From the NCBI RefSeq assembly GCF_000308515.1, contig NZ_BAFV01000126.1, forward strand, positions 1 through 64,000: DNA of 64,000 nucleotides, read 5' to 3'. The position numbers were made by a program, and so were the translations under genes. Source of the stretch: Nocardia carnea NBRC 14403 (GTDB lineage: Bacteria > Actinomycetota > Actinomycetes > Mycobacteriales > Mycobacteriaceae). The notes under the pieces are model-generated. The model was not told the DNA's origin. It saw only the letters and a list, made by a program, of their open reading frames with translations, and did not search any database. Below are positions 25,735 through 35,119 of the stretch, one piece after another (the stretch's first letter is position 1; the number at the start of each line of letters is the position of its first letter).

Positions 25735-26193
25735 GCGCTTTGGGGATGCGCGTAGCGCCGGACCTCCGGCTGCCAGTGCGCGGCCCGGCAGGGGCTACTG
25801 AGCGGCGATGGCCTCGTCTGCTTTTTTTTGGGGGGGGGTGACTTCCTCCTCTGAGCCGAGCTCTGTGGCACTGCGGCGTTTTCCGATCGCGGATGCGACC
25901 TTCTCGGCGTCGACCACATCGGGTGACGGTGAAGCAGGTGGGTTCTCGGCGCCGCGTTGGGAATGAGCGGCCGGAACTCGTAATTACCGTCCGAATTCGG
26001 TGAATTGACAGCGCATTCTCCATCACGAATGCTTGATGCCAGTTCCGACGGCACCGAATTTCATCTATTTCATTTGAGGGAAACCGGGGCGGGTCATATT
26101 CGATATGGACTGCTTTTCCGCGATGGCCGGAGTGGCACGGAAAACACGTCGTCGCGCTCGTCATAGGCCGATATTCATGTTGGAGGCATATTC
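25735..26193. other. Intergenic leader region of the terpenoid operon with a T8G9 tract
   Basis: No gene is supported. It contains a run of eight T and nine G at 25822-25838. A TTGACA at 26005-26010 with a weak -10 (AATGCT at 26028-26033) could drive the operon. A CATATTCGATATG palindrome lies at 26095-26107, and GGAGG at about 26184 serves GTG 26194. Promoter and operator readings are pattern matches. Confidence 0.4.
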
Positions 26194-27606
26194 GTGATAG
26201 GAGCGGTTTCTCCAGACTGCGAGCGTCTTACCGCAGCTGGGGCACGTGGGACCGTGGTTGTGATCGGTGGTGGTCTGGCCGGCATGCTCAACGCTTGGGC
26301 ATTGCGGGGGCTGGCGAGCCGGGTGATCGTGATCGAACGCGATCACTACCCCGAGGCGCCACAGTTCCGGCCGGGAGTTCCACAGGCGCGCCACGCGCAT
26401 CTTGTCCTGGAGGCGGGCCACCGCGCGTTGGAAGCGCTGCTGCCGGGTATCGGTGTCCAGCTGCAAGCCGCGGGGGCGACCACGGTGGCGATGTCGCGAG
26501 ATCTTCGATGGCTCAGCTCGGCCGGGTGGATGGCCGAGCACGACAGTCGTCTCGGTTTCCTGTCGTGTACCAGGCCGGTGCTCGATCATGTGGTGCGTGC
26601 CCGGGTGCACGCCGAGGCTGGCGTCCAGCGCGTCGACGGCATGGATCTGGGTGTGCTCGACGGCACCGAAGTGCAGTTCTGGCAAGGCTTCGAGGTCGTT
26701 GGTTTGCTGGGGACACCGCACCAGCTGCGCGGTGTCCGGGTGCGCCGGCGGGGAGAAGGACAGAAGGAATCCCTCGTCGCGGCCAAGTGGGTGATCGACG
26801 CGTCCGGTCGGTCCACGCGGGTTCCCCGATGGCTGGACGAGCTCGGGTGCGCACCGCCGCCGACCTCGCAGATCAACCCCCAGGTCGCTTATCAATCTCG
26901 GATTGTGACGCGACCGCAGGCCGATCTCGGGTTCCGTGCCTTGTATTTGCAGACCCGGGCTCCTGATTCCCCGGTCACCGCTGCGCTTCTGCCGGTGGAG
27001 CCGGATAGGTGGCTGCTCTCCGTGGGCGTCATGAACAGTGGTGCGGAGGGCGCGAAACAGGGTTTCGACGCCATAGTGAGTCAGCTCCGCGATCCGATCG
27101 TGGCAGAGGTTCTTGCCCGCACCGAGCCGGTGAGCGATGTGTGGGGGTTCCGTCCCGGTGCGAGTGTGCGGCGCCGTTACGAACGCCGCGCGCCCGAAGG
27201 TCTGGTGGCGATCGGGGACGCCGCGTGCACGTTCAATCCAGTTTATGGACAGGGTTGCACTGTAGCGATCTTGGGCACGAACGCCTTGCGGGAGGCTGTT
27301 CTTCGGCAGGGAGGGATCAACGAGAAGGCGGCCCGGTCGGCGCGCCACCGGATTGCCGCGGTCGCGGCGCCTGCCTGGATGATCTCTTCCAGTGAGGATC
27401 TGAGGTTTCCTGCGACAATCGGCGGCTCGGCGAATGCCTTCACCCGCACGCAACACCACTATCTGGATCGCGTGCTGGCTGCATCGACCAGCGATACTCG
27501 TGTCACTGCGGCATTTCACGAGGTGATGTCGCTGGTTGCCCCTCCGACGAGGTTGTTCCGGCCGCAGATCCTGGGCCGGGTACTGCGGGGATCCGGGGTC
27601 CGCTGA
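26194..27606 (+). CDS. FAD-dependent monooxygenase/epoxidase-like
   Basis: GTG start with GGAGG upstream; 470 residues. The N-terminal FAD fingerprint is VVVIGGGLAGMLNAWALRG, with VIVIERDHYP ending the ADP-binding fold. RPGVPQARHAHLVLEAGHRA follows, as in squalene-epoxidase/LasC-like and halogenase-like flavoproteins, and the second FAD motif is LVAIGDAACTFNPVYGQGCT. The reaction is probably hydroxylation or epoxidation of a terpenoid. It is the first gene of a nine-gene operon; its TGA overlaps the next ATG (27604-27608). Confidence 0.85.
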   Translation: MIGAVSPDCERLTAAGARGTVVVIGGGLAGMLNAWALRGLASRVIVIERDHYPEAPQFRPGVPQARHAHLVLEAGHRALEALLPGIGVQLQAAGATTVAMSRDLRWLSSAGWMAEHDSRLGFLSCTRPVLDHVVRARVHAEAGVQRVDGMDLGVLDGTEVQFWQGFEVVGLLGTPHQLRGVRVRRRGEGQKESLVAAKWVIDASGRSTRVPRWLDELGCAPPPTSQINPQVAYQSRIVTRPQADLGFRALYLQTRAPDSPVTAALLPVEPDRWLLSVGVMNSGAEGAKQGFDAIVSQLRDPIVAEVLARTEPVSDVWGFRPGASVRRRYERRAPEGLVAIGDAACTFNPVYGQGCTVAILGTNALREAVLRQGGINEKAARSARHRIAAVAAPAWMISSSEDLRFPATIGGSANAFTRTQHHYLDRVLAASTSDTRVTAAFHEVMSLVAPPTRLFRPQILGRVLRGSGVR

Positions 27607-28913
27607 TGGCGATGGGCGATGGCCAGCGGCTTGCGGATCCGCCGTTGTTGAAGCAGTTCCCGTTCACGGTCGCGCTGCGCCGGTTCGGGGGCGATGTGCG
27701 GGCGAGCGCGGGGCAGCGCAGTGCCTTTCTGGACGCTGCGACGCGAACGGGTGATCCGGAGGCCGATGCGCTGGTGTCGATGTTTCGACGGCTCCCGGCC
27801 GGTGAAGGGCGGCGCCTGTTCGATGCGGCTGTGGATCACGGCATCACCGCGGTCGAGGACCCCTCGCCGGAATTGGTCGCATTTTTCGCCTCGGTCGATG
27901 CGGAGCCGTATTGGCTGGATCGCGGGCAACTCGACCTCGCTGCGCGGGCGGTCGGTCGCAGCGGTGTGGTCGGCGATATCGCGTTGTCGATGGGTGCGCT
28001 GCTGGGCGGCTATCTGGCGCACAGAGTAGCGAAAACCTTGGTCGGTACTCATGATTTGGAGCGGATGGCGCCGCGTCGGATCGCCGAGACCATGCATTGG
28101 TATGTCGAGGCGACCGCAGTGGGCGGTTTGTACCGGTTCGCGCCGGGGTTCCGGTCCACGCTGCGGGTTCGGTTGATGCATGCCATGGTGCGGGCGGGGA
28201 TGAGCCGGCGACCGGACTGGGATTGGGATGGCTGGGAGCATCCGGTCAACCGAAGCCAGCTCGCCGGCACGATCACGTTTTTCGCGGTCGCGCAGATTTC
28301 GGGGGCTCAGGCGCTCGGACTGCACTACTCTGCGGAGGAGAAGGCCGCGATCTGCGCGTTCTTCCGTTACCTCGCTTATCTTCTCGGGATCGGCCCGGAT
28401 CTGCTTGCGGCGACCGAGCGTGATTACTGGCGGTTGTTCTGGTTGCAGATCGACCACGAGTTCAGTGCGCCCGACCAGGATTCCGTCCGCCTGGCGCAGG
28501 CGCTCGTTCGCGCGATCGGGCCGGCCGTGGCCGGTGACGGCGCGGACGTCGCACATCGGGTCGCCCGCTGGGCTGCTACCGGCTTCCTCTGCGGATATGC
28601 ACGACTGATCGTCGGAAAACCGAATGCCGATTTCCTCGGCCTCCCCGACAGCACAGCATTCCAGGCTCTGGTGGCCGCTACGGCGGCGACGCTGTCCACG
28701 GTGGAAGCGGTGCGGCGTGTCACGCCGGGCGCCACCCGACTGTGTGAGCACTACGGGCGGCGCAGCAGGGTGCGGTCGGTCGAGAAGATGATGGCCCGTC
28801 ACTACGGCGATCACCGCTTTTCCCGCAGCGACCGGCACCTGCATGAGCACGACCGCCCAGTCCATTCACCGCCGAATCTGCGGCCGATCGCTGAGTCCTT
28901 GGAGATTTCATGA
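27606..28913 (+). CDS. MpaB-type oxygenase (DUF2236 family)
   Basis: The 435-residue protein resembles the oxygenase MpaB/rubber-oxygenase-like DUF2236 family, which bind haem through histidines and oxidise isoprenoid or other hydrophobic substrates. Diagnostic segments are MHWYVEATAVGG, GWEHPVNRSQLAGTITFF, YWRLFWLQIDHEFSAPD and SALGL-like HYSAEEKAAICAFFRYLAY. The long helical protein ends in a histidine-rich tail. Start and stop overlap both neighbours (TGATG at 27604, ATGA at 28910), so expression is tightly linked with the FAD enzyme and prenyl synthase. A terpenoid substrate is inferred from context. Confidence 0.75.
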   Translation: MAMGDGQRLADPPLLKQFPFTVALRRFGGDVRASAGQRSAFLDAATRTGDPEADALVSMFRRLPAGEGRRLFDAAVDHGITAVEDPSPELVAFFASVDAEPYWLDRGQLDLAARAVGRSGVVGDIALSMGALLGGYLAHRVAKTLVGTHDLERMAPRRIAETMHWYVEATAVGGLYRFAPGFRSTLRVRLMHAMVRAGMSRRPDWDWDGWEHPVNRSQLAGTITFFAVAQISGAQALGLHYSAEEKAAICAFFRYLAYLLGIGPDLLAATERDYWRLFWLQIDHEFSAPDQDSVRLAQALVRAIGPAVAGDGADVAHRVARWAATGFLCGYARLIVGKPNADFLGLPDSTAFQALVAATAATLSTVEAVRRVTPGATRLCEHYGRRSRVRSVEKMMARHYGDHRFSRSDRHLHEHDRPVHSPPNLRPIAESLEIS

Positions 28914-30001
28914 CCATTACCCAGCCCTCCGACGCGCCACCGGCCGCGACACTGCAGACGAGTCCACTGCCGAATCCGGGCCCGCCGCAGGACGCGGACG
29001 CGCTTCTGCGGCGGGCGCGTCGCCTGGTCGCCCCGGCGCTGCGTGCGGCGGTCGATGCCTTGCCCGAACAGACCCGCGCGCTGGCCTCCTATCATTTCGG
29101 GTGGACCGACCTGGCCGGCAATCCCGATTCGGCGTCGTGGGGCAAGGGCGTGCGCACTGCGTTCGCTCTGGCGTGCGCCCGCGCTGTCGGCGGGAACGAA
29201 GTAGCGGCGGTGCCCGCTGCGGCGGCGGTGGAGCTGGTACACAACGCGAGCTTGATCCATGACGATTTGCTCGACGCCGACACACTACGCAGGCATCGGC
29301 CGGCGGTGTGGGCGGCGTCGGGTACCGCGGCCGCCGTCCTGCTCGGCGATGCGTTGTTCCACGCCGGGGTCCGCGCCCTGCACAGCGAGCCGGGCGAGCA
29401 CACTACGGCCGCGACCTTGGTGTTGCTCGATGCTGTGCTCGAGCTGATCGAGGGCGAGAAGGCCGACACAGCATTCGAAACGCGACACGATGTGACGCTG
29501 GATGAATGCCTGACCATGGTGGAGGCGAAAACCGGTGCGTTGCTCGGTGCGGCGTGCGCGCTCGGCGCCCGCTATGGCGGAGTCACCGACCCGGACCGTC
29601 TCGACGCGTTGACCCGGTTCGGCCGTCACCTCGGCCTGGCCTACCAGGCAGTCGACGACTATCTGGGTATCTGGGGTGTGACGGAGGGGACCGGCAAACC
29701 TGTGCTGGCCGACCTGGTACGACGCAAGAAGTCGTTACCGGTCGTCTATGCCCTGAACACGGCCACGCCAGCGGCGGCCGAGCTCGCGGAGTTGTATTTC
29801 GGCGACGGGGATCTGTCCCCGTGCCATGTGCATCGTGCGGCGGAGCTGGTTGAACAGACCGGCGCCCGTGACTGGGTGCGTGAGTTCAGCCGCCGACACA
29901 CCGCAACCGCGCACGAGTATCTGGCAGGTGCGCGACCGACTCCCGGCGGACTCGCCGACCTGTGTTCCCTGGTTCGCCTTGTCAGCGAACGCGACGCCTG
30001 A
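28910..30001 (+). CDS. Polyprenyl diphosphate synthase, probably geranylgeranyl diphosphate synthase
   Basis: The 363-residue class I isoprenyl synthase has the first aspartate-rich motif in LIHDDLLDADTLRR (DD at 118-119, D122) and the second as QAVDDYLGIWGV (DD at 249-250, the last Asp replaced by Gly, as in many actinobacterial GGPP synthases). KTGALLGAACALGA and the DLVRRKKSLPVVYAL region match the family. The residues before the first motif are small or medium (VHNASL), compatible with a C20 product, but chain length cannot be read with certainty. It would feed the downstream terpene synthase. Confidence 0.88.
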   Translation: MTITQPSDAPPAATLQTSPLPNPGPPQDADALLRRARRLVAPALRAAVDALPEQTRALASYHFGWTDLAGNPDSASWGKGVRTAFALACARAVGGNEVAAVPAAAAVELVHNASLIHDDLLDADTLRRHRPAVWAASGTAAAVLLGDALFHAGVRALHSEPGEHTTAATLVLLDAVLELIEGEKADTAFETRHDVTLDECLTMVEAKTGALLGAACALGARYGGVTDPDRLDALTRFGRHLGLAYQAVDDYLGIWGVTEGTGKPVLADLVRRKKSLPVVYALNTATPAAAELAELYFGDGDLSPCHVHRAAELVEQTGARDWVREFSRRHTATAHEYLAGARPTPGGLADLCSLVRLVSERDA

Positions 30002-30019
30002 CTGCCTGCTGGAGTTACT

Positions 30020-31126
30020 GTGACCTTCTTTCCCTCCCCATCGGCAACCGCCGCTCTCCATTCCTCCCCTAAGGGGCTGCCCCGAGAGATCGGTCTGTAC
30101 TGCCCGTTTCCGGACAGTACGTATCCGGGTGATGTGGCGGCCCTCGACGAAGACGCGGTCGACTGGTGCCTGCGGCACCGGCTGTTCGAGCCGAATGACG
30201 TCTCGGTCCGGATGGGTTGCGGCTACGGGATCGCTCGTGCGTTGCCGTACGCGCCGGAATCGACCATCGCCGCTGCGACCCGCCACTTCTATTGGGGGGC
30301 AGCGTTCGACGACTATTGCGACACCCACCCCGATCCGGTGATGTTGGCCGCAGAGGTGGGGGAGTTGCACCGGGTGATGGACGCGGCGCCGGCCGCCGCC
30401 GGCCCAGGCGGAAACCGGTGGGTCGCGAGCCTGCGCGCGCTACGCCACGAGCTCGAGGCTGTGCTCACCGACGACGAGTTTGCGGTCTTCACCCACGCAC
30501 ACGCCGTGTGGCTCACCGGCCAACTCTGGTTCACCGCGTTGCAGCAGCGTCCCGCAGCCCCCCGGGTCGAGGAATGGCTCCGCATGCGGTGGGCGAAATC
30601 CGGGGTCGCCACCCTCGTACCATTCACAGGCTCGACCTGCGGAATCGGTGCACTCACTGCCCGCCACCGCAAGGATCCGGCGGTGCGCGCGTTCACCGAG
30701 TCGGTCATGATGTCGTGCGCCCTGCTCAACGATCTGGCCAGCGCCGCCAAAGAAATCGCGGCCGGCACCGCCGTCACCAACCTGCTGACCGTGCTGGCCG
30801 GGCCCGGCGGCACCACGGTGGATCCGGTGGCCGCGGTAGAGCTCTACGAGAGGATCGTGGTGCTGGCCTACAGGCTGCAGCAGCAGTTGCTGACCAATCA
30901 CCGCCCAGAGGTGGCCCGCTACGCCCTCGAGCTACCGCGCTGGATCCCCGCGGGCATCGCCTGGGCCGCCACCACCGCCCGCTACCACGACCTACCTACT
31001 GCGGACACCGTCGAAAGCGTGGCGCCGCAGGTGAGCGTCACAGCCATCCCGACTGTGTGGGATCCCGACGACCCCACACCACCGCCGTATCCCGAAATTG
31101 CCTGGTGGTGGGAGCAAGTGCGATGA
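30020..31126 (+). CDS. Class I terpene synthase (cyclase)
   Basis: The 368-residue protein has both class I metal-binding motifs: an aspartate-rich FDDYCDTHPD (DD at 97-98) and the NSE triad NDLASAAKE (237-245, fitting NDxxSxxxE). LYCPFPDSTYPGDV at the N-terminus and YPEIAWWWEQV at the C-terminus fit bacterial terpene cyclases. The neighbouring GGPP synthase makes a C20 substrate, and so a diterpene product, likely. No class II DxDD domain is present, so the product should come from ionisation-initiated cyclisation. The gap of 18 bases from the prenyl synthase is the largest in this part of the operon. The product is unpredictable from sequence by eye. Confidence 0.9.
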   Translation: MTFFPSPSATAALHSSPKGLPREIGLYCPFPDSTYPGDVAALDEDAVDWCLRHRLFEPNDVSVRMGCGYGIARALPYAPESTIAAATRHFYWGAAFDDYCDTHPDPVMLAAEVGELHRVMDAAPAAAGPGGNRWVASLRALRHELEAVLTDDEFAVFTHAHAVWLTGQLWFTALQQRPAAPRVEEWLRMRWAKSGVATLVPFTGSTCGIGALTARHRKDPAVRAFTESVMMSCALLNDLASAAKEIAAGTAVTNLLTVLAGPGGTTVDPVAAVELYERIVVLAYRLQQQLLTNHRPEVARYALELPRWIPAGIAWAATTARYHDLPTADTVESVAPQVSVTAIPTVWDPDDPTPPPYPEIAWWWEQVR

Positions 31127-32118
31127 ACCCTGAGCTGGTCGCCAGCGGCGCCGAGGCCGACGAGACGACGGTTTTGCTGGCGTCACCCCGGAGTTGGTGC
31201 GCTGGCGTGCGGATGGCGATCGAGACGGTCGAGCGCGCACTCGAGCAGGCAGGCGGCTCTCCGGTGTATGTCCGCCGCCAGATCGTGCACAACCGCACGG
31301 TGGTGGAGGATCTCGCGTCCCGGGGCGTCATTTTCGTCGATGAACTCGCATCGATTCCCGACGACGCGCACGAGGCGACGGTGGTGTTCTCCGCTCACGG
31401 TGTGTCACCGGCAGTGGCGACCGAGGCCGACCGACGCGGGCTGCGGGTGATCGACGCAACCTGTCCATTAGTGCGCAAGGTCCACGCCGAGGCGAGACGT
31501 TTCTCCGAGCAGGGCAAAACGATCGTGCTGATCGGCCACGCCGGTCATGAGGAAGCCGAGGGCACGATGGGTATTGCACCGGACTCCACTGTTCTTGTCG
31601 AGACCGTCGAGGACGTCGCCGGACTGGAGCTTGCTGCCGACGCCGAGGTCGCAGTCCTTACACAGACGACCCTGGCGGTCGATGAGACCACGGCAGTGGT
31701 CCATGCTCTACGCGAGCGCTTCCCGACGCTGGCACAGCCGCCGTCGGACGACATCTGCTACGCCACCACCAACCGTCAACAGTCCGCTATCTCGGTCGTG
31801 TCCGAAGCACAGGTTCTGCTGGTGATCGGGTCGGCCAACAGCAGCAATTCTCAACGCCTAGTGGAATTGGCGCGCCGCCACGACACCCCGGCATACCGCA
31901 TCGACGGCCCGACAGACCTAGAGCCTGCGTGGCTGCGCGGTGTCACCACAGTCGGCATCACTGCCGGCGCCTCCACACCGCCGGACCTGGTCACACAGGT
32001 CGTCGCCGCGCTCCGAGAACGGGGCCCGGTGCGAGTGATCGAACGCGAAACCACGACGGAGAACATGCGATTCACCCTGCCTCGCCCCCGCCCTGCCCGC
32101 AAGGGCGGCCGGTCATGA
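31123..32118 (+). CDS. ispH: 4-hydroxy-3-methylbut-2-enyl diphosphate reductase
   Basis: The 331-residue protein has the three iron-sulfur cysteines in SWCAGVRMAIETVE (C26), VIDATCPLVRKVH (C114) and DDICYATTNRQ (C212), and the family's FSAHGVSP and VLIGHAGHEEAEGTMG. It carries out the last step of the MEP pathway, producing IPP and DMAPP. The ATG overlaps the terpene synthase stop (ATGA at 31123-31126) and its own stop overlaps the dxs start. A housekeeping ispH is expected elsewhere in the genome, so this is probably a cluster-dedicated copy. Confidence 0.95.
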   Translation: MNPELVASGAEADETTVLLASPRSWCAGVRMAIETVERALEQAGGSPVYVRRQIVHNRTVVEDLASRGVIFVDELASIPDDAHEATVVFSAHGVSPAVATEADRRGLRVIDATCPLVRKVHAEARRFSEQGKTIVLIGHAGHEEAEGTMGIAPDSTVLVETVEDVAGLELAADAEVAVLTQTTLAVDETTAVVHALRERFPTLAQPPSDDICYATTNRQQSAISVVSEAQVLLVIGSANSSNSQRLVELARRHDTPAYRIDGPTDLEPAWLRGVTTVGITAGASTPPDLVTQVVAALRERGPVRVIERETTTENMRFTLPRPRPARKGGRS

Positions 32119-33959
32119 CAGCATCGACAGCCACTGACCGCGCGGGGATTCTCGACTCTCTGAGCGGCCCGCAGGATCTCGCCACGCTCGACGACGAGCA
32201 GACTCTGGCACTGGCCTGCGAGATTCGCGAACTGCTGATCACGACAGTGACCGCCACTGGCGGTCACCTCGGGGCGAGTTTGGGCACGGTCGAGCTGACA
32301 CTGGCCGTGCACCGGGTTTTCCGGTCTCCGGAGGATGTCCTGATTTGGGATACCGGACACCAGGCGTACACACATAAACTGGTCACCGGCCGCCGGGCAG
32401 AATTCGACACCCTGCGGACCGCAGGCGGGCTGTCCGGATATCCCAGCCGCAGCGAGTCCAAGCACGACCAAGTCGAAAACTCTCACGCTTCGGTGAGTAT
32501 CGCCTGGGCACATGGTGTGGCCAGGGCCTTGGCCCTGCGCGACGAGACCGCACGCCGCGTTGTTGCCGTCATCGGTGACGGCGCACTCACCGGCGGTGTC
32601 GCATGGGAGGGCCTGAACAACCTCGGGTCCTCCGACCTGCCCGTTGTCGTCATTGTCAACGACAACACCCTGTCTTACGACCCGACCGCCGGCGCGCTCG
32701 GCGCCCATCTGGCCCAGCTGCGGCGCGGCTACGGCCACGACAATCTGTTCGCCACGTTGGGGTTCGGCTACCTCGGCCCGGTCGACGGCCACGACGTCGC
32801 CGCCACCGAGCAGGCGTTGCGGCGCGCGGCCGCGCTCGGGACTCCTGTGGTGGTGCATGTGGAGACCGAGAAGGGCCGTGGGTACCCGCCGGCAGCTCAG
32901 TCTCCGGACCGGATGCATGCCTGTGGTGTGGTCGACGCCTCCACCGGGCGGCCGCGCAGCCCGAGTGCGCCGACGTGGACCGATGTGTTCGAGGCCGCGC
33001 TGGCGGAGGTAGCCGATTCCCTGCCCGGAGTGGTGGCCGCAACAGCGGCGATGCGGTTGCCGACCGGGCTGGGCACGATGTCGCGGGCCCATCCGCAGCG
33101 GGTGTTCGACTCCGGGATCGCCGAACAGCACTTGCTGGCCTCGGCCGCGGGTATGGCGGCTGCGGGCTTGCATCCCGTGGCAGCTCTGTACGCGACGTTC
33201 TTCGGACGAGCCGTGGACCAGGCGCTATATGACATCGGGTTACATCAACTGCCGGTCACGCTGGTCTTCGACCGTGCAGGGATCACCGGCCCGGACGGCC
33301 CCAGCCACCACGGGATCTACGACCTCGCGTTGCTGGGCTGTGTACCGGGGATGCAGGTGGCCTGCCCACGCGATCCTGCTCGGGTACGGGAGCTTTTGAC
33401 CGAAGCCGTCACCTTGACCACGCCTTCCGCCCTGCGGTTCCCCAAATCCACTGCCGGAAAAGATATTGCGGCAGAGACCCGAATCGGCGGTATCGACATC
33501 CTCTACCGCAGCCCACAACGGCGCGACCACCCAGATGTTCTGCTCGTGGCTATCGGCGCGATGGCCGATGCATGTGTGGACGCGGCGACCCAGCTCACCG
33601 CCGAGGGTGTCGCGGTGACCGTGGCCGACCCCCGGTGGGTCCTGCCAATAAATCCGGCGTTGACAATGCTGGCCGGGCATCACCGTGCGGTGGTGTGTGT
33701 CGAAGACGGTGTGCGTAACGGCGGCATCGGTTCACGCCTTGCCAGCGCGATCTCCGAGCGGGACCTGCACTCGATCATGGTGCGGGCACTCGGAGTTCCG
33801 AACGCGTTCCTTCCACAGGGCACACGCTCACAATTGCTCGCCCACTATGGCCTGACCGGCGCCGGTATCGCGGCCGCTGCGCAGGCGCTGCTGATCCGGC
33901 AGGACCGAACCGGCCTGCCGGAGCCCGCGCTGTCTCCTGGGGGCTCACCATGCGCATGA
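32115..33959 (+). CDS. dxs: 1-deoxy-D-xylulose-5-phosphate synthase
   Basis: The 614-residue thiamine diphosphate enzyme shows GGHLGASLGTVELTLAVHRV, IWDTGHQAYTHKL, the TPP motif VIGDGALTGGVAWEGLNN, the transketolase pyrimidine domain with DSGIAEQHLLASAAGM, and FDRAGITGPDGPSHHGIYDL. It makes DXP from pyruvate and glyceraldehyde 3-phosphate, the entry and main flux-control step of the MEP pathway. It is fully overlapped with ispH (ATGA) and with ispG (10 bases), which argues for stoichiometric, cluster-specific supply of C5 units. Length is normal to slightly short. Confidence 0.95.
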   Translation: MTASTATDRAGILDSLSGPQDLATLDDEQTLALACEIRELLITTVTATGGHLGASLGTVELTLAVHRVFRSPEDVLIWDTGHQAYTHKLVTGRRAEFDTLRTAGGLSGYPSRSESKHDQVENSHASVSIAWAHGVARALALRDETARRVVAVIGDGALTGGVAWEGLNNLGSSDLPVVVIVNDNTLSYDPTAGALGAHLAQLRRGYGHDNLFATLGFGYLGPVDGHDVAATEQALRRAAALGTPVVVHVETEKGRGYPPAAQSPDRMHACGVVDASTGRPRSPSAPTWTDVFEAALAEVADSLPGVVAATAAMRLPTGLGTMSRAHPQRVFDSGIAEQHLLASAAGMAAAGLHPVAALYATFFGRAVDQALYDIGLHQLPVTLVFDRAGITGPDGPSHHGIYDLALLGCVPGMQVACPRDPARVRELLTEAVTLTTPSALRFPKSTAGKDIAAETRIGGIDILYRSPQRRDHPDVLLVAIGAMADACVDAATQLTAEGVAVTVADPRWVLPINPALTMLAGHHRAVVCVEDGVRNGGIGSRLASAISERDLHSIMVRALGVPNAFLPQGTRSQLLAHYGLTGAGIAAAAQALLIRQDRTGLPEPALSPGGSPCA

Positions 33960-35119
33960 CCACCACACGACCGACCGATCTCCCCATCCCGACAATCCTG
34001 TCATCGACGGTGCGGCCGCGGCGACAGTGCCGCCAGCTGCGAGTGGGCCATGATTCACGCGCGGTGCTGGTCGGAGGCAATGCTCCGATATCAGTACAGT
34101 CGATGACGACCACCAAGACTCATGATGTGGATGCGACGCTGCAGCAGATCGCGCAGCTGACAGCTGCGGGCTGCGATATCGTGCGCGTCGCCTGCCCGCG
34201 GCAGAAAGACGCGGACGCGTTGACCGCGATCGCAGCCAAGTCACCGATCCCGGTGATCGCCGATATCCATTTTCAGCCACGCTATATCTTCGCCGCCATC
34301 GACGCCGGATGCGCTGCGGTGCGGGTGAACCCGGGAAACATCAAGGAATTCGACGGACGCGTAAAAGAGGTCGCGCGCGCGGCCGGCGCGGCCGGAATCC
34401 CGATCCGGATCGGCGTCAACGCCGGGTCCCTCGACCAGCGGATCATGGCCAAGCACGGCCGTGCCACGCCCGAAGCACTCGTCGAGTCGGCGCTATGGGA
34501 GGCCAGCCTTTTCGAAGAGCACGGATTCAGTGACTTGAAGCTTTCGGTCAAACACCACGATCCAGGGGTCGTGATCGATACTTACCGCCTGCTGGCCACG
34601 CGCTGCGACTACCCGCTGCACCTGGGAGTCACCGAGGCCGGACCGCTCCTACAGGGCACCACCAAATCCGCGGTGGCGTTCGGGGTGCTGCTCGCCGAAG
34701 GCATCGGCGACACCATCCGGGTATCGCTGTCGGCGCCACCGGTGGAGGAAGTCAAAGTCGGGACCCAGATCCTGACCGGCCTCGGCTTGCGTGAACGCCA
34801 CCTCGAAATCGTCTCCTGCCCGAGCTGCGGCCGCTCCCAAGTCGATGTCTACACCCTCGCCGAGCGCGTGCAAGCAGCATTCGACGGGTTCCCGTCCCCG
34901 CTGCGCGTCGCCGTAATGGGCTGCGTGGTGAACGGACCGGGGGAGGCCAGCGCGGCCGATATCGGCGTCAGCTCCGGAAACGGCAAAGGCCAGATCTTCG
35001 TCCGGGGCGAAGTCGTACGGACCGTCCCGGAGAGCCAGATCGTCGACGCGCTCCTCGAAGAAGCAATGAAACTGGCCGACCGCGACACCGAATCCAAAAC
35101 GCCCCAAGGTATGCCGTGA
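33950..35119 (+). CDS. ispG: (E)-4-hydroxy-3-methylbut-2-enyl-diphosphate synthase
   Basis: The 389-residue protein starts with a TIM-barrel domain (VGGNAPISVQSMTTTKTHDV, VPVIADIHF-like PVIADIHFQPRYIFAAIDAG). It ends with a [4Fe-4S] domain containing SCPSCGRSQVD (C290, C293) and MGCVVNGPGE (C325, E332). It makes HMBPP in the MEP pathway, immediately upstream of the IspH step. It overlaps dxs at the 5' end and the next gene by 4 bases. As with dxs and ispH, it is likely a second genomic copy serving the terpenoid pathway. Confidence 0.95.
   Translation: MRMTTTRPTDLPIPTILSSTVRPRRQCRQLRVGHDSRAVLVGGNAPISVQSMTTTKTHDVDATLQQIAQLTAAGCDIVRVACPRQKDADALTAIAAKSPIPVIADIHFQPRYIFAAIDAGCAAVRVNPGNIKEFDGRVKEVARAAGAAGIPIRIGVNAGSLDQRIMAKHGRATPEALVESALWEASLFEEHGFSDLKLSVKHHDPGVVIDTYRLLATRCDYPLHLGVTEAGPLLQGTTKSAVAFGVLLAEGIGDTIRVSLSAPPVEEVKVGTQILTGLGLRERHLEIVSCPSCGRSQVDVYTLAERVQAAFDGFPSPLRVAVMGCVVNGPGEASAADIGVSSGNGKGQIFVRGEVVRTVPESQIVDALLEEAMKLADRDTESKTPQGMP

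Noticed and set aside
25595..26164. Minus-strand frame of 189 codons upstream of the terpenoid operon
   Set aside because: It reads through the 141-bp repeat and the T8G9 tract and gives a low-complexity basic peptide without family features.
27516..28865. Long minus-strand frame (449 codons) within the MpaB-like gene
   Set aside because: It is a mirror frame of the plus-strand gene, with an Arg/His-rich, repeat-poor translation; the plus strand carries the recognisable domain and operon overlaps.
30217..32118. Fusion of the terpene synthase region with IspH as a 633-aa protein
   Set aside because: The N-terminal 300 residues of that frame are an arginine-rich shadow of the terpene synthase; IspH starts at ATG 31123, overlapping the cyclase stop.
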